Shown here: positions 1 to 7,919 of the stretch, piece by piece | How the letters are laid out: every line of letters begins with the position of its first letter | Numbering within the stretch: the first letter of the stretch is position 1 | DNA from: Anaerolinea sp. | GTDB lineage: Bacteria > Chloroflexota > Limnocylindria > Limnocylindrales > CSP1-4 | DNA: 50,601 bases | NCBI GenBank assembly: GCA_013822395.1 | Contig: PNKK01000016.1 | Location: 1-50,601 of the forward strand | Direction: 5' to 3' | The notes under the pieces: model-generated | The model's input: only the letters and a program-made list of their open reading frames with translations | The model's database searches: none | Told to the model about the DNA's origin: nothing | Position numbers and translations under genes: made by a program

Positions 1-72
1 GCTCGCCCAGGAGACATCGTCACTCGTCCGGCCCGAGCCGGATGCCATGGCTCGACCGGCGCCCGGCGCGGG

Positions 73-243
73 TCAGCGCGCCGCGACCGCCCGTGCCGCG
101 GGCGCGATGACGTCCGGGTAGTCGACCGGCGCGTCCGAGCTCGTCCCGAAGTCGACCGCCTCGTGGCCGAGCACGCGCACCGACTCGAGGACGAGCGCCT
201 TGAGCGGGAGGCCTGCGTGGGCCGTGGCGACGGCGATCCTCAC
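73..243 (-). pseudogene. RpiB/LacA-like sugar-phosphate isomerase, truncated
   Basis: The first 56 residues look like the start of the RpiB/LacA family: the N-terminal beta strand 'RIAVATAHAG', the 'LGHEAVDFG' segment and 'VDYPDVIAPAARAVA'. Family members are about 145-155 residues long, but here a TGA closes the frame after residue 56. None of the three frames over the remaining 72 bases continues the family pattern, so one frameshift alone does not explain the loss. The GTG start overlaps the phosphorylase stop as GTGA, making it the last gene of the SorC operon. The second half, with the catalytic Cys/Thr and the phosphate-binding residues, is missing, so the product should be inactive. 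A 16-codon open frame starting at 48 runs to the window edge and is too short to name. Confidence 0.6.
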
Positions 244-995
244 GCGAGATCGAGCGTGCTGTGGAGCGCGATCTCGAACATCGCCTCCTCGGTGGAGCGG
301 CGGTCGGCGTCGACCTCGGGCGGCAGCGGGTCGGACCAGCGGCGGCCGATCGCGAGCTCGTCCCAGATGTGGATCAGCGCGAGCCGCTGCATGCCCATGT
401 ACTGGGCGGCGCTGAAGACCGCCGACGTCTCCATGTCGACGCCGACGTAACCGGCGCCGCGCCAGCGCTCGAGCGAGTCGTCCTTCGGTCTGACACCGAG
501 CAGCGTGTCCTCGGTCACGGAGAGCCCCCGCAGGGTCCTGATGCCGCGAAGCTCGGCGGCCTCGATTGCTGCGGCGACCAGGGCGGGCGTCGCGCTCACC
601 GCCGTGCGGGCATGGTACCAGCGCGACACGCCTTCCTCGATGGCGACCGTGTCGGGGATCAGGAGATCGCCGGTTCGCGCCCCGGGCTGGATCCCTCCGC
701 AGGATCCGATCTGCACGACCACCTTCGCCCCGAGCTGGCCGAGGATCACGACCGGCTCGACGGCCCGGGCGGCCCCGTACATGCAGGCGTAGACGACGGG
801 GTGGCCCCGGTAGGTCCCCCAGTACCAGTCGGGGGCGTCCAGCTCCCGCACGTCGTCGAGCAATCGGAGCCGCTGCGCCTCGCGATCGCGGCGCCACCAT
901 GTCCCCTCGAGGACGACGACCTCCGGCACCTCGTCGGGCGCGAGGCCCGTGACCTGCCACCAGTCCTGGTCGCCGCCGGCGCGCTCGAGGCTCAT
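240..995 (-). CDS. nucleoside phosphorylase (PNP/UDP phosphorylase family)
   Basis: This 251-residue protein has the usual length of hexameric uridine/purine nucleoside phosphorylases. It carries 'IGSCGGIQPGARTGDLLIPD', the glycine-rich phosphate/ribose-site loop, and 'GVDMETSAVFS', where Met-Glu contacts the ribose in this family. It would cleave a nucleoside with phosphate to a base and a sugar 1-phosphate in the cytoplasm. It sits 10 nt downstream of the E1 beta gene in the same operon and overlaps the RpiB remnant as GTGA. Base preference cannot be read from the sequence. A nucleoside hydrolase in the same operon makes a nucleoside-like substrate, or a glycosyl intermediate, plausible. 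The ATG at 995 was chosen because the neighbouring ATG at 1009 is out of frame. Confidence 0.85.
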   Translation of the reverse strand: MSLERAGGDQDWWQVTGLAPDEVPEVVVLEGTWWRRDREAQRLRLLDDVRELDAPDWYWGTYRGHPVVYACMYGAARAVEPVVILGQLGAKVVVQIGSCGGIQPGARTGDLLIPDTVAIEEGVSRWYHARTAVSATPALVAAAIEAAELRGIRTLRGLSVTEDTLLGVRPKDDSLERWRGAGYVGVDMETSAVFSAAQYMGMQRLALIHIWDELAIGRRWSDPLPPEVDADRRSTEEAMFEIALHSTLDLA

Positions 996-1005
996 TGCCG
1001 CAGGC

Positions 1006-2034
1006 TCATCGGCGCTCGGCCATGACGTCGTGGACCGCGTCGCACACCCGGTCCGGGCTCGGGATGTAGGCGTCCTCCAGCACGGGGCTGAACGGCACCG
1101 GCGCGTGCGGCGCGGTAACCTGGCGGATCGGTGCCTTGAGCTCGAAGAACGCCTCGCTCGCGGCGAGGGCGGCGATGTCCGTCGCGAGCGAGCAGCGCGG
1201 ATGCGACTCGTCGACGACGACGAGGCGCCCCGTCCGGCGGACCGAGGACAGGATCGCCTCCGTGTCGAGCGGGGAGTACGAGCGAGGATCGATGACCTCG
1301 GCGTCGATGCCCTCCGCCTGGAGGCGCTCGGCCGCCGCGAGCGCCGTGTGGACCATCTTCTGGACGCCGACGATCGTGACGTCGGTCCCGGGTCGCGCGA
1401 TCCGTGCCCGACCGAGGGGCACCTCGTACGGCTCCTCGGGAACCGGGCCGCGCTGCATGTACAGCCGCTTGTGCTCCATGAAGATCACCGGGTCGGGATC
1501 GCGGATCGCGGCGATCAGCAGGCCCTTCGCGTCGTACGGGGTCGACGGGGCGACGACCTTGAGACCCGGGATGTGGGTGTAGAGCGAGTACAGGGTCTGC
1601 GAGTGCTCGGCCGCGGCCCGGAAGCCGGCCCCGGTGACGGTCCGGATGACGAGCGGCACCGAGATCTTCCCGCCGTAGACGTACCGAAGCTTGGCGGCGT
1701 GGTTGAGGAGCTGGTCGAACGAGGTCCCGATGAAATCGACGTACATGATCTCGGCGACGGGCCGCAGGCCCGCGACGGCCGCCCCGATCGACGCACCGAC
1801 GAAGCCCGTCTCCGCAATCGGCGTGTCGATGACGCGTTCCCGCCCGAACCGCCCGAGCAGTCCCTTCGTGACGCCGAACGGGCCGCCCCACGCGTCGGCT
1901 GCGGGCGGGTAGCTCACGTCGCGCCCCGCTCCGCCGGCGATGTCCTCGCCGAACAGCACGATCCGGTCGTCCGCGGCCATCTCCTGGTGGAGCGCCTCGT
2001 TGATCGCGTCCTTGATCGTCAGCTCGCGGGTCAC
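1006..2034 (-). CDS. thiamine-diphosphate 2-oxoacid/acetoin dehydrogenase E1, beta subunit
   Basis: The 342-residue protein has the E1 beta layout: an N-terminal pyrimidine-binding domain ('TIKDAINEALHQEM', 'LFGEDIAGG', 'DTPIAETGFVGASIGAA') and a C-terminal transketolase_C domain ('RTGRLVVVDESH'). With the alpha subunit it would form an alpha2beta2 decarboxylase using thiamine diphosphate. The GTG start overlaps the alpha stop (GTGA), which suggests coupled translation. No lipoyl acyltransferase (E2) or dihydrolipoamide dehydrogenase (E3) is found in the operon or elsewhere in the window. The pair may borrow E2/E3 from another locus or act as a free-standing ThDP lyase or ketolase. Closest families by eye are AcoB and PdhB; the substrate is unknown. 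Confidence 0.88.
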   Translation of the reverse strand: MTRELTIKDAINEALHQEMAADDRIVLFGEDIAGGAGRDVSYPPAADAWGGPFGVTKGLLGRFGRERVIDTPIAETGFVGASIGAAVAGLRPVAEIMYVDFIGTSFDQLLNHAAKLRYVYGGKISVPLVIRTVTGAGFRAAAEHSQTLYSLYTHIPGLKVVAPSTPYDAKGLLIAAIRDPDPVIFMEHKRLYMQRGPVPEEPYEVPLGRARIARPGTDVTIVGVQKMVHTALAAAERLQAEGIDAEVIDPRSYSPLDTEAILSSVRRTGRLVVVDESHPRCSLATDIAALAASEAFFELKAPIRQVTAPHAPVPFSPVLEDAYIPSPDRVCDAVHDVMAERR

Positions 2035-3020
2035 GATCGCTCCGCCTCCACGGGGTCGCCGGTGTACACGTCGGCCGTCACGGCGGCGGCGACCGGCCAC
2101 GGGGCGGCATCCGCGGCGACGAACGCGCTCGCGACCTCGCCGGCCGCCTCGTCGTCGATCGCATCGAGGGTGCGCTCGTCGACGATCCCGCCGCTCGACA
2201 GGTGGGCGCGAAACAGGCCGAGCGGGTCTCGCGCGCGATAGCGCGCGACCTCCTCGGGCGGCTTGTACGTCTGCGTATCGCCCTCGTACTGCCCGTTGAA
2301 GCGATAGGTCATCGCCTCGATGAGCCGCGGCCGCCCGTCGCGTCGCATCTCCTCGAGGGTCTCGGCGGCGGCGGCGCGAACGACCAGGACGTCCATCCCG
2401 TCGACCCGGCGGGCGGCGATCCGGTAGGGCTCGGCCATCGCCACGACCGACCCGGCCAGCAGGTGGTAGTCGACCGCCGTCGTCTCCGCGTACAGGTTGT
2501 TCTCGCAGACGAACAGGACCGGGCAGGTGAAGAGCGAGGCGAACGTCAACGCCTCGTGGAACGCACCCTGGTGGACCGCGCCGTCGCCGAAGAAGGCGAC
2601 GGCCACGCGGTCCTCGGACCGGTAGCGCGCCGCGAACGCGGCGCCCGCCGCGATCGGCAGGCCGCCGGCCACGATCCCCATCGCACCGATCATCCCGAGC
2701 GCCTGGTCGGCGACATGCATCGAGCCGCCCTTGCCGCCGGAGACACCGGTGGCCTTCCCGAGGAGCTCCCCGGCGATCGCGTCGAGCGGCACCCCGCGGG
2801 CGATCGCGTGGCCGTGATTCCGGTAGGTCGAGGTCAGCCAGTCGTTCGCGCGCAGGAGGGGAATGACGCCGGCGGCTACGGCCTCCTGGCCGGCGTAGGT
2901 GTGGACGTAGCCCTCGAGCCGATCGGCCTCGGCGTCGGCATGGACCCGGTCCTCGAACCGCCGGATCCGGCACATCAGGCGCCAGAGGCGGGTCGCCTCG
3001 GCATGGTCAATCGCGGGCAT
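2031..3020 (-). CDS. thiamine-diphosphate 2-oxoacid/acetoin dehydrogenase E1, alpha subunit
   Basis: This 329-residue protein is a full-length E1 alpha subunit. The ThDP/Mg motif begins at 'GDGAVHQGAFHEAL' (about residues 145-158) and closes with the Asn pair of 'CENN' near 173. 'GYVHTYAGQEAVAAG' near 37-51 and 'SGGKGGSMH' near 94-102 are the conserved AcoA/PdhA N-terminal and loop signatures. It supplies the diphosphate-binding half of the ThDP site, while the downstream gene supplies the other half. Its ATG lies inside the end of the nucleoside hydrolase gene (14-nt overlap). By family it would decarboxylate or cleave a 2-oxo or acyloin compound; the operon suggests a sugar-derived substrate. 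Confidence 0.88.
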   Translation of the reverse strand: MPAIDHAEATRLWRLMCRIRRFEDRVHADAEADRLEGYVHTYAGQEAVAAGVIPLLRANDWLTSTYRNHGHAIARGVPLDAIAGELLGKATGVSGGKGGSMHVADQALGMIGAMGIVAGGLPIAAGAAFAARYRSEDRVAVAFFGDGAVHQGAFHEALTFASLFTCPVLFVCENNLYAETTAVDYHLLAGSVVAMAEPYRIAARRVDGMDVLVVRAAAAETLEEMRRDGRPRLIEAMTYRFNGQYEGDTQTYKPPEEVARYRARDPLGLFRAHLSSGGIVDERTLDAIDDEAAGEVASAFVAADAAPWPVAAAVTADVYTGDPVEAERS

Positions 3021-4161
3021 CGATCATCCCGCCGGGCGCCGTTCGCATGGCCGCCTCGTGCTGCTCGAGCCGCCGGTAGACGTCACGGAAGATCGCATCC
3101 CGGTCGACGCCGTGGGCCTCGCGCATCACGCGGGTAGATCCCGGTCGAGGTGTCCACCGGAGATCGTCGTCGAGTCGGGGAACCGGTACGAGATCGGTCG
3201 GGACCCAGGAGGGCTCCAGCACCCAGGCCACGTTGATCAGGTCCCAGATCACCCAGCTGCGGCCGAACAGGTCGCCGATGCCGCGCTGGGCGTGGATCGG
3301 GTTGTTGAGGTAGAGCTCGTGGAGGTAGTCGCCGATCCTGCCCCTGCCGCGCACGTACGTCTCCATCTCGGGCAGCGAGAGCCGGAGCTGGGCTCCCACG
3401 TGGTACCCGGGCAGGTAGACCAGCGGGACGCCGCTGTCGAACAGCAGCCGCGACGCCGCCGGGTCCTGGACGAGGTTCAGGGAGCTCCGGTTCGAGCGCG
3501 ACACGGAGGTTGGATAGCCCGACGTCCAGACGACGACGATCCGGCCGGCGATCCGGGGCTCGATGAGGATCGCCGACGCGACGTTCGTGACGCAGCCGAT
3601 CGCGAGGACGTAGAGCGGGTCGTCGGACGTCGACGCCGCCATCGCGCACTCGACGATCCGACGGGCGCCGGGGCTGTCGACCGGTTCCCCGGATTCGGGG
3701 AGGTACGCCGGCGCTCCGCGGAACGCCCGCCCGTCGGGCGGGAGGCCGAGCAGGTCCATGACCCGCACGATCTCGTCGTAGCTCCGCTCCATCCCGACGC
3801 CCGGCTCCACGAGGTCCACGTCGTCGGGACGGATGCCCTGCGCCCTCAGGCGGCGAGCCCAGCCCGCCACGTCGTCGATCGCCGCCGTCCGGTCGTCGTC
3901 GGGTTCGTCGTCGAGCGTCCGGGTCGCCTCGACCAGCGCCGGGCGGAGGTGGGCAAACGAGAACGGCTCGGCGACGATCGCCTCGACCGAGATGCGCTCC
4001 GGAGACAGGAGCGCCCAGGCCAGGGCGAACTGGTCGTCGATCTCGTTCGCTGCGTCCGTGTCGATGACCACCCGGACCCTGCCGGACGGCTCCCGGAGCA
4101 TCCGCTCGAGCTCGGGTGGATCGAGCCGGTGAACGTGCGCCGCCTCCCGTTCCGCCGTCAC
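3007..4161 (-). CDS. inosine/uridine-preferring nucleoside hydrolase family protein
   Basis: The calcium-binding signature of this family is near residue 33: 'VVIDTDAANEIDDQFAL' contains the DTDxxNExDD aspartate cluster. The C-terminal 'SWVIWDLINVAWVLEP' stands where the last metal-binding Asp of the family (usual HDP/HDPL context) is expected, with Asp retained as WDL. The family hydrolyses N-glycosidic bonds to a base and free sugar in the cytoplasm. At 384 residues it is longer than the typical 310-330, with an N-terminal extension and extra internal loops, as in divergent members. The GTG start overlaps the aldolase stop (GTGA). It is unusual to find it beside a phosphorylase that cleaves the same kind of bond. 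Confidence 0.85.
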   Translation of the reverse strand: MTAEREAAHVHRLDPPELERMLREPSGRVRVVIDTDAANEIDDQFALAWALLSPERISVEAIVAEPFSFAHLRPALVEATRTLDDEPDDDRTAAIDDVAGWARRLRAQGIRPDDVDLVEPGVGMERSYDEIVRVMDLLGLPPDGRAFRGAPAYLPESGEPVDSPGARRIVECAMAASTSDDPLYVLAIGCVTNVASAILIEPRIAGRIVVVWTSGYPTSVSRSNRSSLNLVQDPAASRLLFDSGVPLVYLPGYHVGAQLRLSLPEMETYVRGRGRIGDYLHELYLNNPIHAQRGIGDLFGRSWVIWDLINVAWVLEPSWVPTDLVPVPRLDDDLRWTPRPGSTRVMREAHGVDRDAIFRDVYRRLEQHEAAMRTAPGGMIDARD

Positions 4162-5084
4162 GCCCCGCCCCCGGCGGTCCGTCGGTCGTCGTCCGAGGTC
4201 CAGGGGCGAGCGCGCTCGCGCGTCGTCTGCGCGAGCTGGCCGAGCCGGTCGGCGGCGTGTCGCCACGCCGACCCCGCGTCGCTCCCGAGCACCGCGTCGC
4301 GCCAGACCGCCCGCCCCGCGACGAAGCCCGACGCGCCGGCATCGCACGCGATCTCGAGCATGGCCCGGAAGCGCGGGAAGTCCTCTCCTGCCGAGAGGAG
4401 CGTCCAGGGAACGGCGCTCGCCGAGTCGACCTCGGCGCAGGCCTCTGCCCAGACGCGCCGGTCGGCGACCGCGGTGACGTCCTCCGGAAACTCCAGCTTG
4501 AGGACGTCCACGCCCAGCCGGCTGAACCGCCGGGCGCCCTCGACGATGACCCGGCGCCGCTCGGCGGGGTGCCGGAACACCCCGAGAGGCTCGGCGAACA
4601 GGGGAATGTCGACACGGTCGCACTCGGCCACGACGTCGCGGACGAACCGCTCGACGTCGCCGGTGTCGCCCTCCGGGTCGAAGCGGAAGGAGATCTTGAT
4701 CGCGTGGGCACCCGCCGCCGCCGCGCGCTCCACGCTCCACCCGTCGATGATCCGCGGCGACGCCGCGATCGACGAGTAGTCGCTTTCCTCGATGCCGAGC
4801 AGCAGCCCGGTTCCGTCCCACAGGTCCGGGCGGATCCTGCCGGCCGCATACCCGATCAGCGGGTCCAGGAGCACGGCGCTGGCGAGGGGATGGAGGCGCC
4901 GGGCGACCTCGAACTTCGCGACCGCGATCTGGTCGAGCGTGACCGTGGCCGGGTCATCGGGCTGCATCATCTCGGCCATCGAGCCGATGTGATCGAGGGC
5001 GAGGATGGCGAAATGGTGCTCGGCGGTCGAGGTGGCCTCGAGACCGCGCCGCTTGCCGTTCGAGGGTAGGGCCCGGGTGCTCAC
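4158..5084 (-). CDS. class I aldolase, LacD/YihT-like (tagatose-1,6-bisphosphate or sulfofructose-phosphate aldolase family)
   Basis: The 308-residue TIM barrel carries the hallmarks of LacD-type Schiff-base aldolases. These are 'ILALDHIGSM' near the start, 'AIKISFRFDPEGD', 'LGVDVLKLEFPED' with the probable Schiff-base lysine, 'PWTLLSAGEDF', and 'GASGFVAGRAVW' as the phosphate-binding end of the barrel. Members cleave a 1-phosphorylated ketose to DHAP plus an aldehyde; LacD acts on tagatose 1,6-bisphosphate and YihT on sulfofructose 1-phosphate. The real start is GTG 5084, overlapping the ABC ATPase stop as GTGA; the open frame extends farther upstream only inside the ATPase gene. Context suggests it cleaves the phosphorylated product of the isomerase and kinase genes, but the substrate is unknown. 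Confidence 0.78.
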   Translation of the reverse strand: MSTRALPSNGKRRGLEATSTAEHHFAILALDHIGSMAEMMQPDDPATVTLDQIAVAKFEVARRLHPLASAVLLDPLIGYAAGRIRPDLWDGTGLLLGIEESDYSSIAASPRIIDGWSVERAAAAGAHAIKISFRFDPEGDTGDVERFVRDVVAECDRVDIPLFAEPLGVFRHPAERRRVIVEGARRFSRLGVDVLKLEFPEDVTAVADRRVWAEACAEVDSASAVPWTLLSAGEDFPRFRAMLEIACDAGASGFVAGRAVWRDAVLGSDAGSAWRHAADRLGQLAQTTRERARPWTSDDDRRTAGGGA

Positions 5085-6154
5085 TGGACTCCCGTCTCCC
5101 GACCGTCGGCGTCGGGCTTCAGCAACCAGATCTTCTCCGGGGCAAATCCGAGGGTGACCGTCTCGCCCTCTCCGAATGCCGCGTCCACGGGAGCCTGGAG
5201 GTGCCACTCGGCGCCCGCCAGCGAGACGATCAGCTCGCGGCGCGTGCCCATGTAGATGTTCGACAGCACCGTCGCCGGCACCCGGTTGACCGCACCGTTG
5301 GCGGGGCCGACGATCTCGATGTCCTCGGGGCGGATCGTGATCCGTACCGGACCCTCGGCGAGCTCGGCGCGGGCGGGGTCGATGACGAACTCGCCGGCCG
5401 CGGTCGTCACCCGCGAGCCGCTCCGCACGCCGTCGATCGTGTTCGGGTTGCGGAAGAACCGGGCGATCTCGACGCTCCGCGGGCGCTCGTAGAACTCCGC
5501 GGGGCGACCGAACTGCTGGAGCGTCCCGGAGAACATCAGCGCGACCCGATCGGCGAGCATGACCGCCTCCTCCTGGTCGTGGGTGACGAAGATCGAGGTG
5601 ATCCCGGTCTCCATGCGGACCGTTCGGATCAGCTCTCGCATTTCGATCCGCAGGTTCGCGTCGAGGTTGGCCAGGGGCTCGTCGAGGAGCAGCACCCGCG
5701 GCCGGACGATCAGGGCCCGGGCAAGCGCGATCCGCTGCTGCTGGCCGCCGGACAGCTCGTGCGCCCTCCGATTCCCGACGCCCGGCAGCCGGACGAGCTC
5801 GAGCATCTCGGCCACCCGTCGGTCGATCTCGGCCTTCGGGACCCGCTGCATCCGGAGGCCGAAGCCGACGTTGCCGGCGACGGTCATCGTCGGAAACAGG
5901 AGGTGCTTCTGGAAGACCATCACGGCGCCGCGCCGCTCGGTGGGGACGGCGAGCATCGACCGCCCATCGAACAAGACGTCGCCCGACGTCGGCTCGATCA
6001 GGCCGGCGATCATCCGCAGCGTCGTGGTCTTCCCGCAGCCGGACGGTCCGAGGAGCGCCATCATCTCGCCCGGCTCGACGACGAGGCCGAGGTCGTCGAC
6101 GGCGACGACCGGACCGAACCGTTTCGAGAGATGGTCCAGCTTGACGTGGGTCAC
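5081..6154 (-). CDS. ABC importer ATP-binding subunit with TOBE domain (PotA/FbpC/YnjD class)
   Basis: This 357-residue ATPase has Walker A 'GPSGCGKT' (about residues 36-43), the signature 'LSGGQ' (134-138), Walker B 'VLLLDEP' (154-160) and the H-loop 'FVTHDQEEA'. The last 110 residues form a TOBE-type regulatory domain ('RITIRPEDIEIVG'). Length and layout match MalK/PotA-class importers. It follows the two permeases and shares a GTGA overlap with the second, so the SBP-permease-permease-ATPase order is complete. The ORF can be read upstream to 6946 only inside the permease gene; GTG 6154 is the natural start. Confidence 0.92.
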   Translation of the reverse strand: MTHVKLDHLSKRFGPVVAVDDLGLVVEPGEMMALLGPSGCGKTTTLRMIAGLIEPTSGDVLFDGRSMLAVPTERRGAVMVFQKHLLFPTMTVAGNVGFGLRMQRVPKAEIDRRVAEMLELVRLPGVGNRRAHELSGGQQQRIALARALIVRPRVLLLDEPLANLDANLRIEMRELIRTVRMETGITSIFVTHDQEEAVMLADRVALMFSGTLQQFGRPAEFYERPRSVEIARFFRNPNTIDGVRSGSRVTTAAGEFVIDPARAELAEGPVRITIRPEDIEIVGPANGAVNRVPATVLSNIYMGTRRELIVSLAGAEWHLQAPVDAAFGEGETVTLGFAPEKIWLLKPDADGRETGVQ

Positions 6155-6978
6155 AGTCGGCCGAACCCTCCCATGATCGCCGAGTCCTGGCTGAGCTTTC
6201 GCGAGCTCAGGATCAGGACGATGATTGCCGGGGCGACGAACACGAGACTGATCGCCGCGGCGTTGGCCTGGTTCCCGCCCGAGATGACGGGGAAGAGGAC
6301 GAGCGGCAGGGTGATGATCCGGCCGCTCCCGATCAGCAGGGTCGTGACGTACTGGCTCCACGAGATCAGGAACGTGAACATCGAGGCGACCACGATCCCG
6401 GGCATGATCGCCGGCAGCATGACGCGGAGGAACACCTGGCGCCGATTGGCTCCCAGCGTTCGCGCCGTCTCCTCCAGCTCGACCCCGTAGTTCGAGAACA
6501 CGCTGGCCATGATCAGCACGAAATAGGGGATCGTGGGGATCAAGTGGACGAGCGACACCCCGAGATACGTCCCGGCGAGCCCGAGCCGGATGAACGTGAT
6601 GTGGATCCCCATCGTGGCGACGATCGGGGGAACGATGATCGGCATGAGCAGCAGCCACTCGACGAGGGTCTTGCCCCGGAAGTCCGACAGGCCCAGGGCC
6701 CGGCCGGCGGGCAGTCCCACGGCGATCGCGAGCGCGGTCACGACGAGCCCGATGACCAGGCTGTTCCAGAGCCCCTCGACGACGCGCGAGTTCGGGCCGA
6801 ACGTGTACGTCCAGGCCGACCCTCCCCACTCCGACGGGAGCAGGTCCGGGAACGTCCACCGGAACGCGAACGACCAGATGACCAGGGCGAGGAGCGGCAA
6901 CCCGACGGACAGCACGATCGCGACCACGCCGATGTGGGTCATCCACCTGGCCGTTCGCGGAGTCGACTGGGACATCAC
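6151..6978 (-). CDS. ABC importer permease (PotC/YnjC-like), second subunit
   Basis: This 275-residue integral membrane protein has about six hydrophobic segments. The cytoplasmic EAA loop is readable as 'EETARTLGANRRQVFLRVML', followed by 'PAIMPGIVVASMF'. The fold class is BPD_transp_1. It would pair with the upstream permease to form the channel of the YnjBCD-like importer. Translation can begin at GTG 6978, overlapping the previous stop (GTGA), or at the ATG directly after it at 6975; both give the same protein apart from one residue. Tight packing with genes on both sides implies fixed stoichiometry with the other transporter subunits. Confidence 0.9.
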   Translation of the reverse strand: MMSQSTPRTARWMTHIGVVAIVLSVGLPLLALVIWSFAFRWTFPDLLPSEWGGSAWTYTFGPNSRVVEGLWNSLVIGLVVTALAIAVGLPAGRALGLSDFRGKTLVEWLLLMPIIVPPIVATMGIHITFIRLGLAGTYLGVSLVHLIPTIPYFVLIMASVFSNYGVELEETARTLGANRRQVFLRVMLPAIMPGIVVASMFTFLISWSQYVTTLLIGSGRIITLPLVLFPVISGGNQANAAAISLVFVAPAIIVLILSSRKLSQDSAIMGGFGRL

Positions 6979-7919
6979 TGCACCGCGTACCGAGCGAGCC
7001 TGCGATAGACGAAGAGCAGGGCGACCGAGACGATCGCGAGGATCACGCTGATCGCCATCGCCTCAGGCCGAAGCCCCAGGTCGGGATCCTGGTATCGATA
7101 GAACGCGAGGACCGGCAGCGTGGTCGGGCTGCGCACGCCGAGCAGCAGCGGGATCTCGTAGTTCGCGAACGTGAATGCGAAGACGATGATCGAGGTGGAG
7201 ATCACGCCCGGCATGATCAGCGGCAGGAGGACGTGGACGAACCGCTGCCAGGCGGTCGCGCCGAGCGTCCGGGCGATCTCCTCGTAATGCGGCCCGATGC
7301 TCTGGAGGACGGCGAGGACGACGACCCCGATGAACGGGACCTCCTTCCAGAGGAACGTGAGCGTGATCGCCACGCCGGCCTGGTCGAAGACGAGGATGGG
7401 GAAGTCCGACGGGCGATCGATCAGCCCGAACCCCGCGGCAACCCGGGCGATGATCCCGCTCTGCGTGATCAGCAGCACGAAGCCGCTCGCCGCGACGAGG
7501 TGGGGGACCGGGAGCGGGATCTGGAAGATGAACTTCGTGATTCGCGAGCCCGCAAACGTCTCGCGGAGGATGAGGGCGAGGCCCACGGCGATGACCGACG
7601 AGAGGGCCGTGACGATGAACGCAATGCGAAAGGTCACCCAGAGTGAACGGAGGAAGGCCGGGTCGGAGAGGACGTTCGCATAGTGCTCGAACGTCCACTC
7701 CTCCAGGCCGATCGTCGGAAAGTAGCCGAAGCTCTGGCCGATCCCGACCAGCATCCCGCCCCCGAAGAGCACGACGACGAGCAGCACCGATGGGGACAGC
7801 ATCAGCGGAATCCGCAGGTGCCCCGCAAGCCGTCGGACGGTCGGCTGCGGGCGCGGGAGCGATCGTGCGGGAACGACCTGGGGCCCCGGCGAGGGCCCCA
7901 GGTCGGCGGAGGTCGTCAC
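6975..7919 (-). CDS. ABC importer permease (PotB/YnjC-like), first subunit
   Basis: The 314-residue permease has an N-terminal cytoplasmic tail, a first membrane segment at 'PLMLSPSVLLVVVLFGGGML', five further hydrophobic segments, and an EAA loop 'EEIARTLGATAWQRFVHVLL' followed by 'PLIMPGVISTSIIVF'. GTG 7919 overlaps the binding-protein stop as GTGA and fits the pattern of the operon better than the farther upstream in-frame starts, which lie inside the binding-protein gene. The two permeases are separate genes here, whereas E. coli YnjC is one long protein with both halves fused. Confidence 0.9.
   Translation of the reverse strand: MTTSADLGPSPGPQVVPARSLPRPQPTVRRLAGHLRIPLMLSPSVLLVVVLFGGGMLVGIGQSFGYFPTIGLEEWTFEHYANVLSDPAFLRSLWVTFRIAFIVTALSSVIAVGLALILRETFAGSRITKFIFQIPLPVPHLVAASGFVLLITQSGIIARVAAGFGLIDRPSDFPILVFDQAGVAITLTFLWKEVPFIGVVVLAVLQSIGPHYEEIARTLGATAWQRFVHVLLPLIMPGVISTSIIVFAFTFANYEIPLLLGVRSPTTLPVLAFYRYQDPDLGLRPEAMAISVILAIVSVALLFVYRRLARYAVQ

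Noticed and set aside
1..48. start of another gene at the left edge (ATG at 48, minus strand)
   Set aside because: Only 16 codons visible, no ribosome-binding site and no recognisable family.
1006..2973. 655-residue minus-strand frame apparently fusing E1 alpha and beta
   Set aside because: The first 330 residues are Arg/Pro/Gly-rich shadow sequence of the alpha gene; the beta protein starts at GTG 2034.
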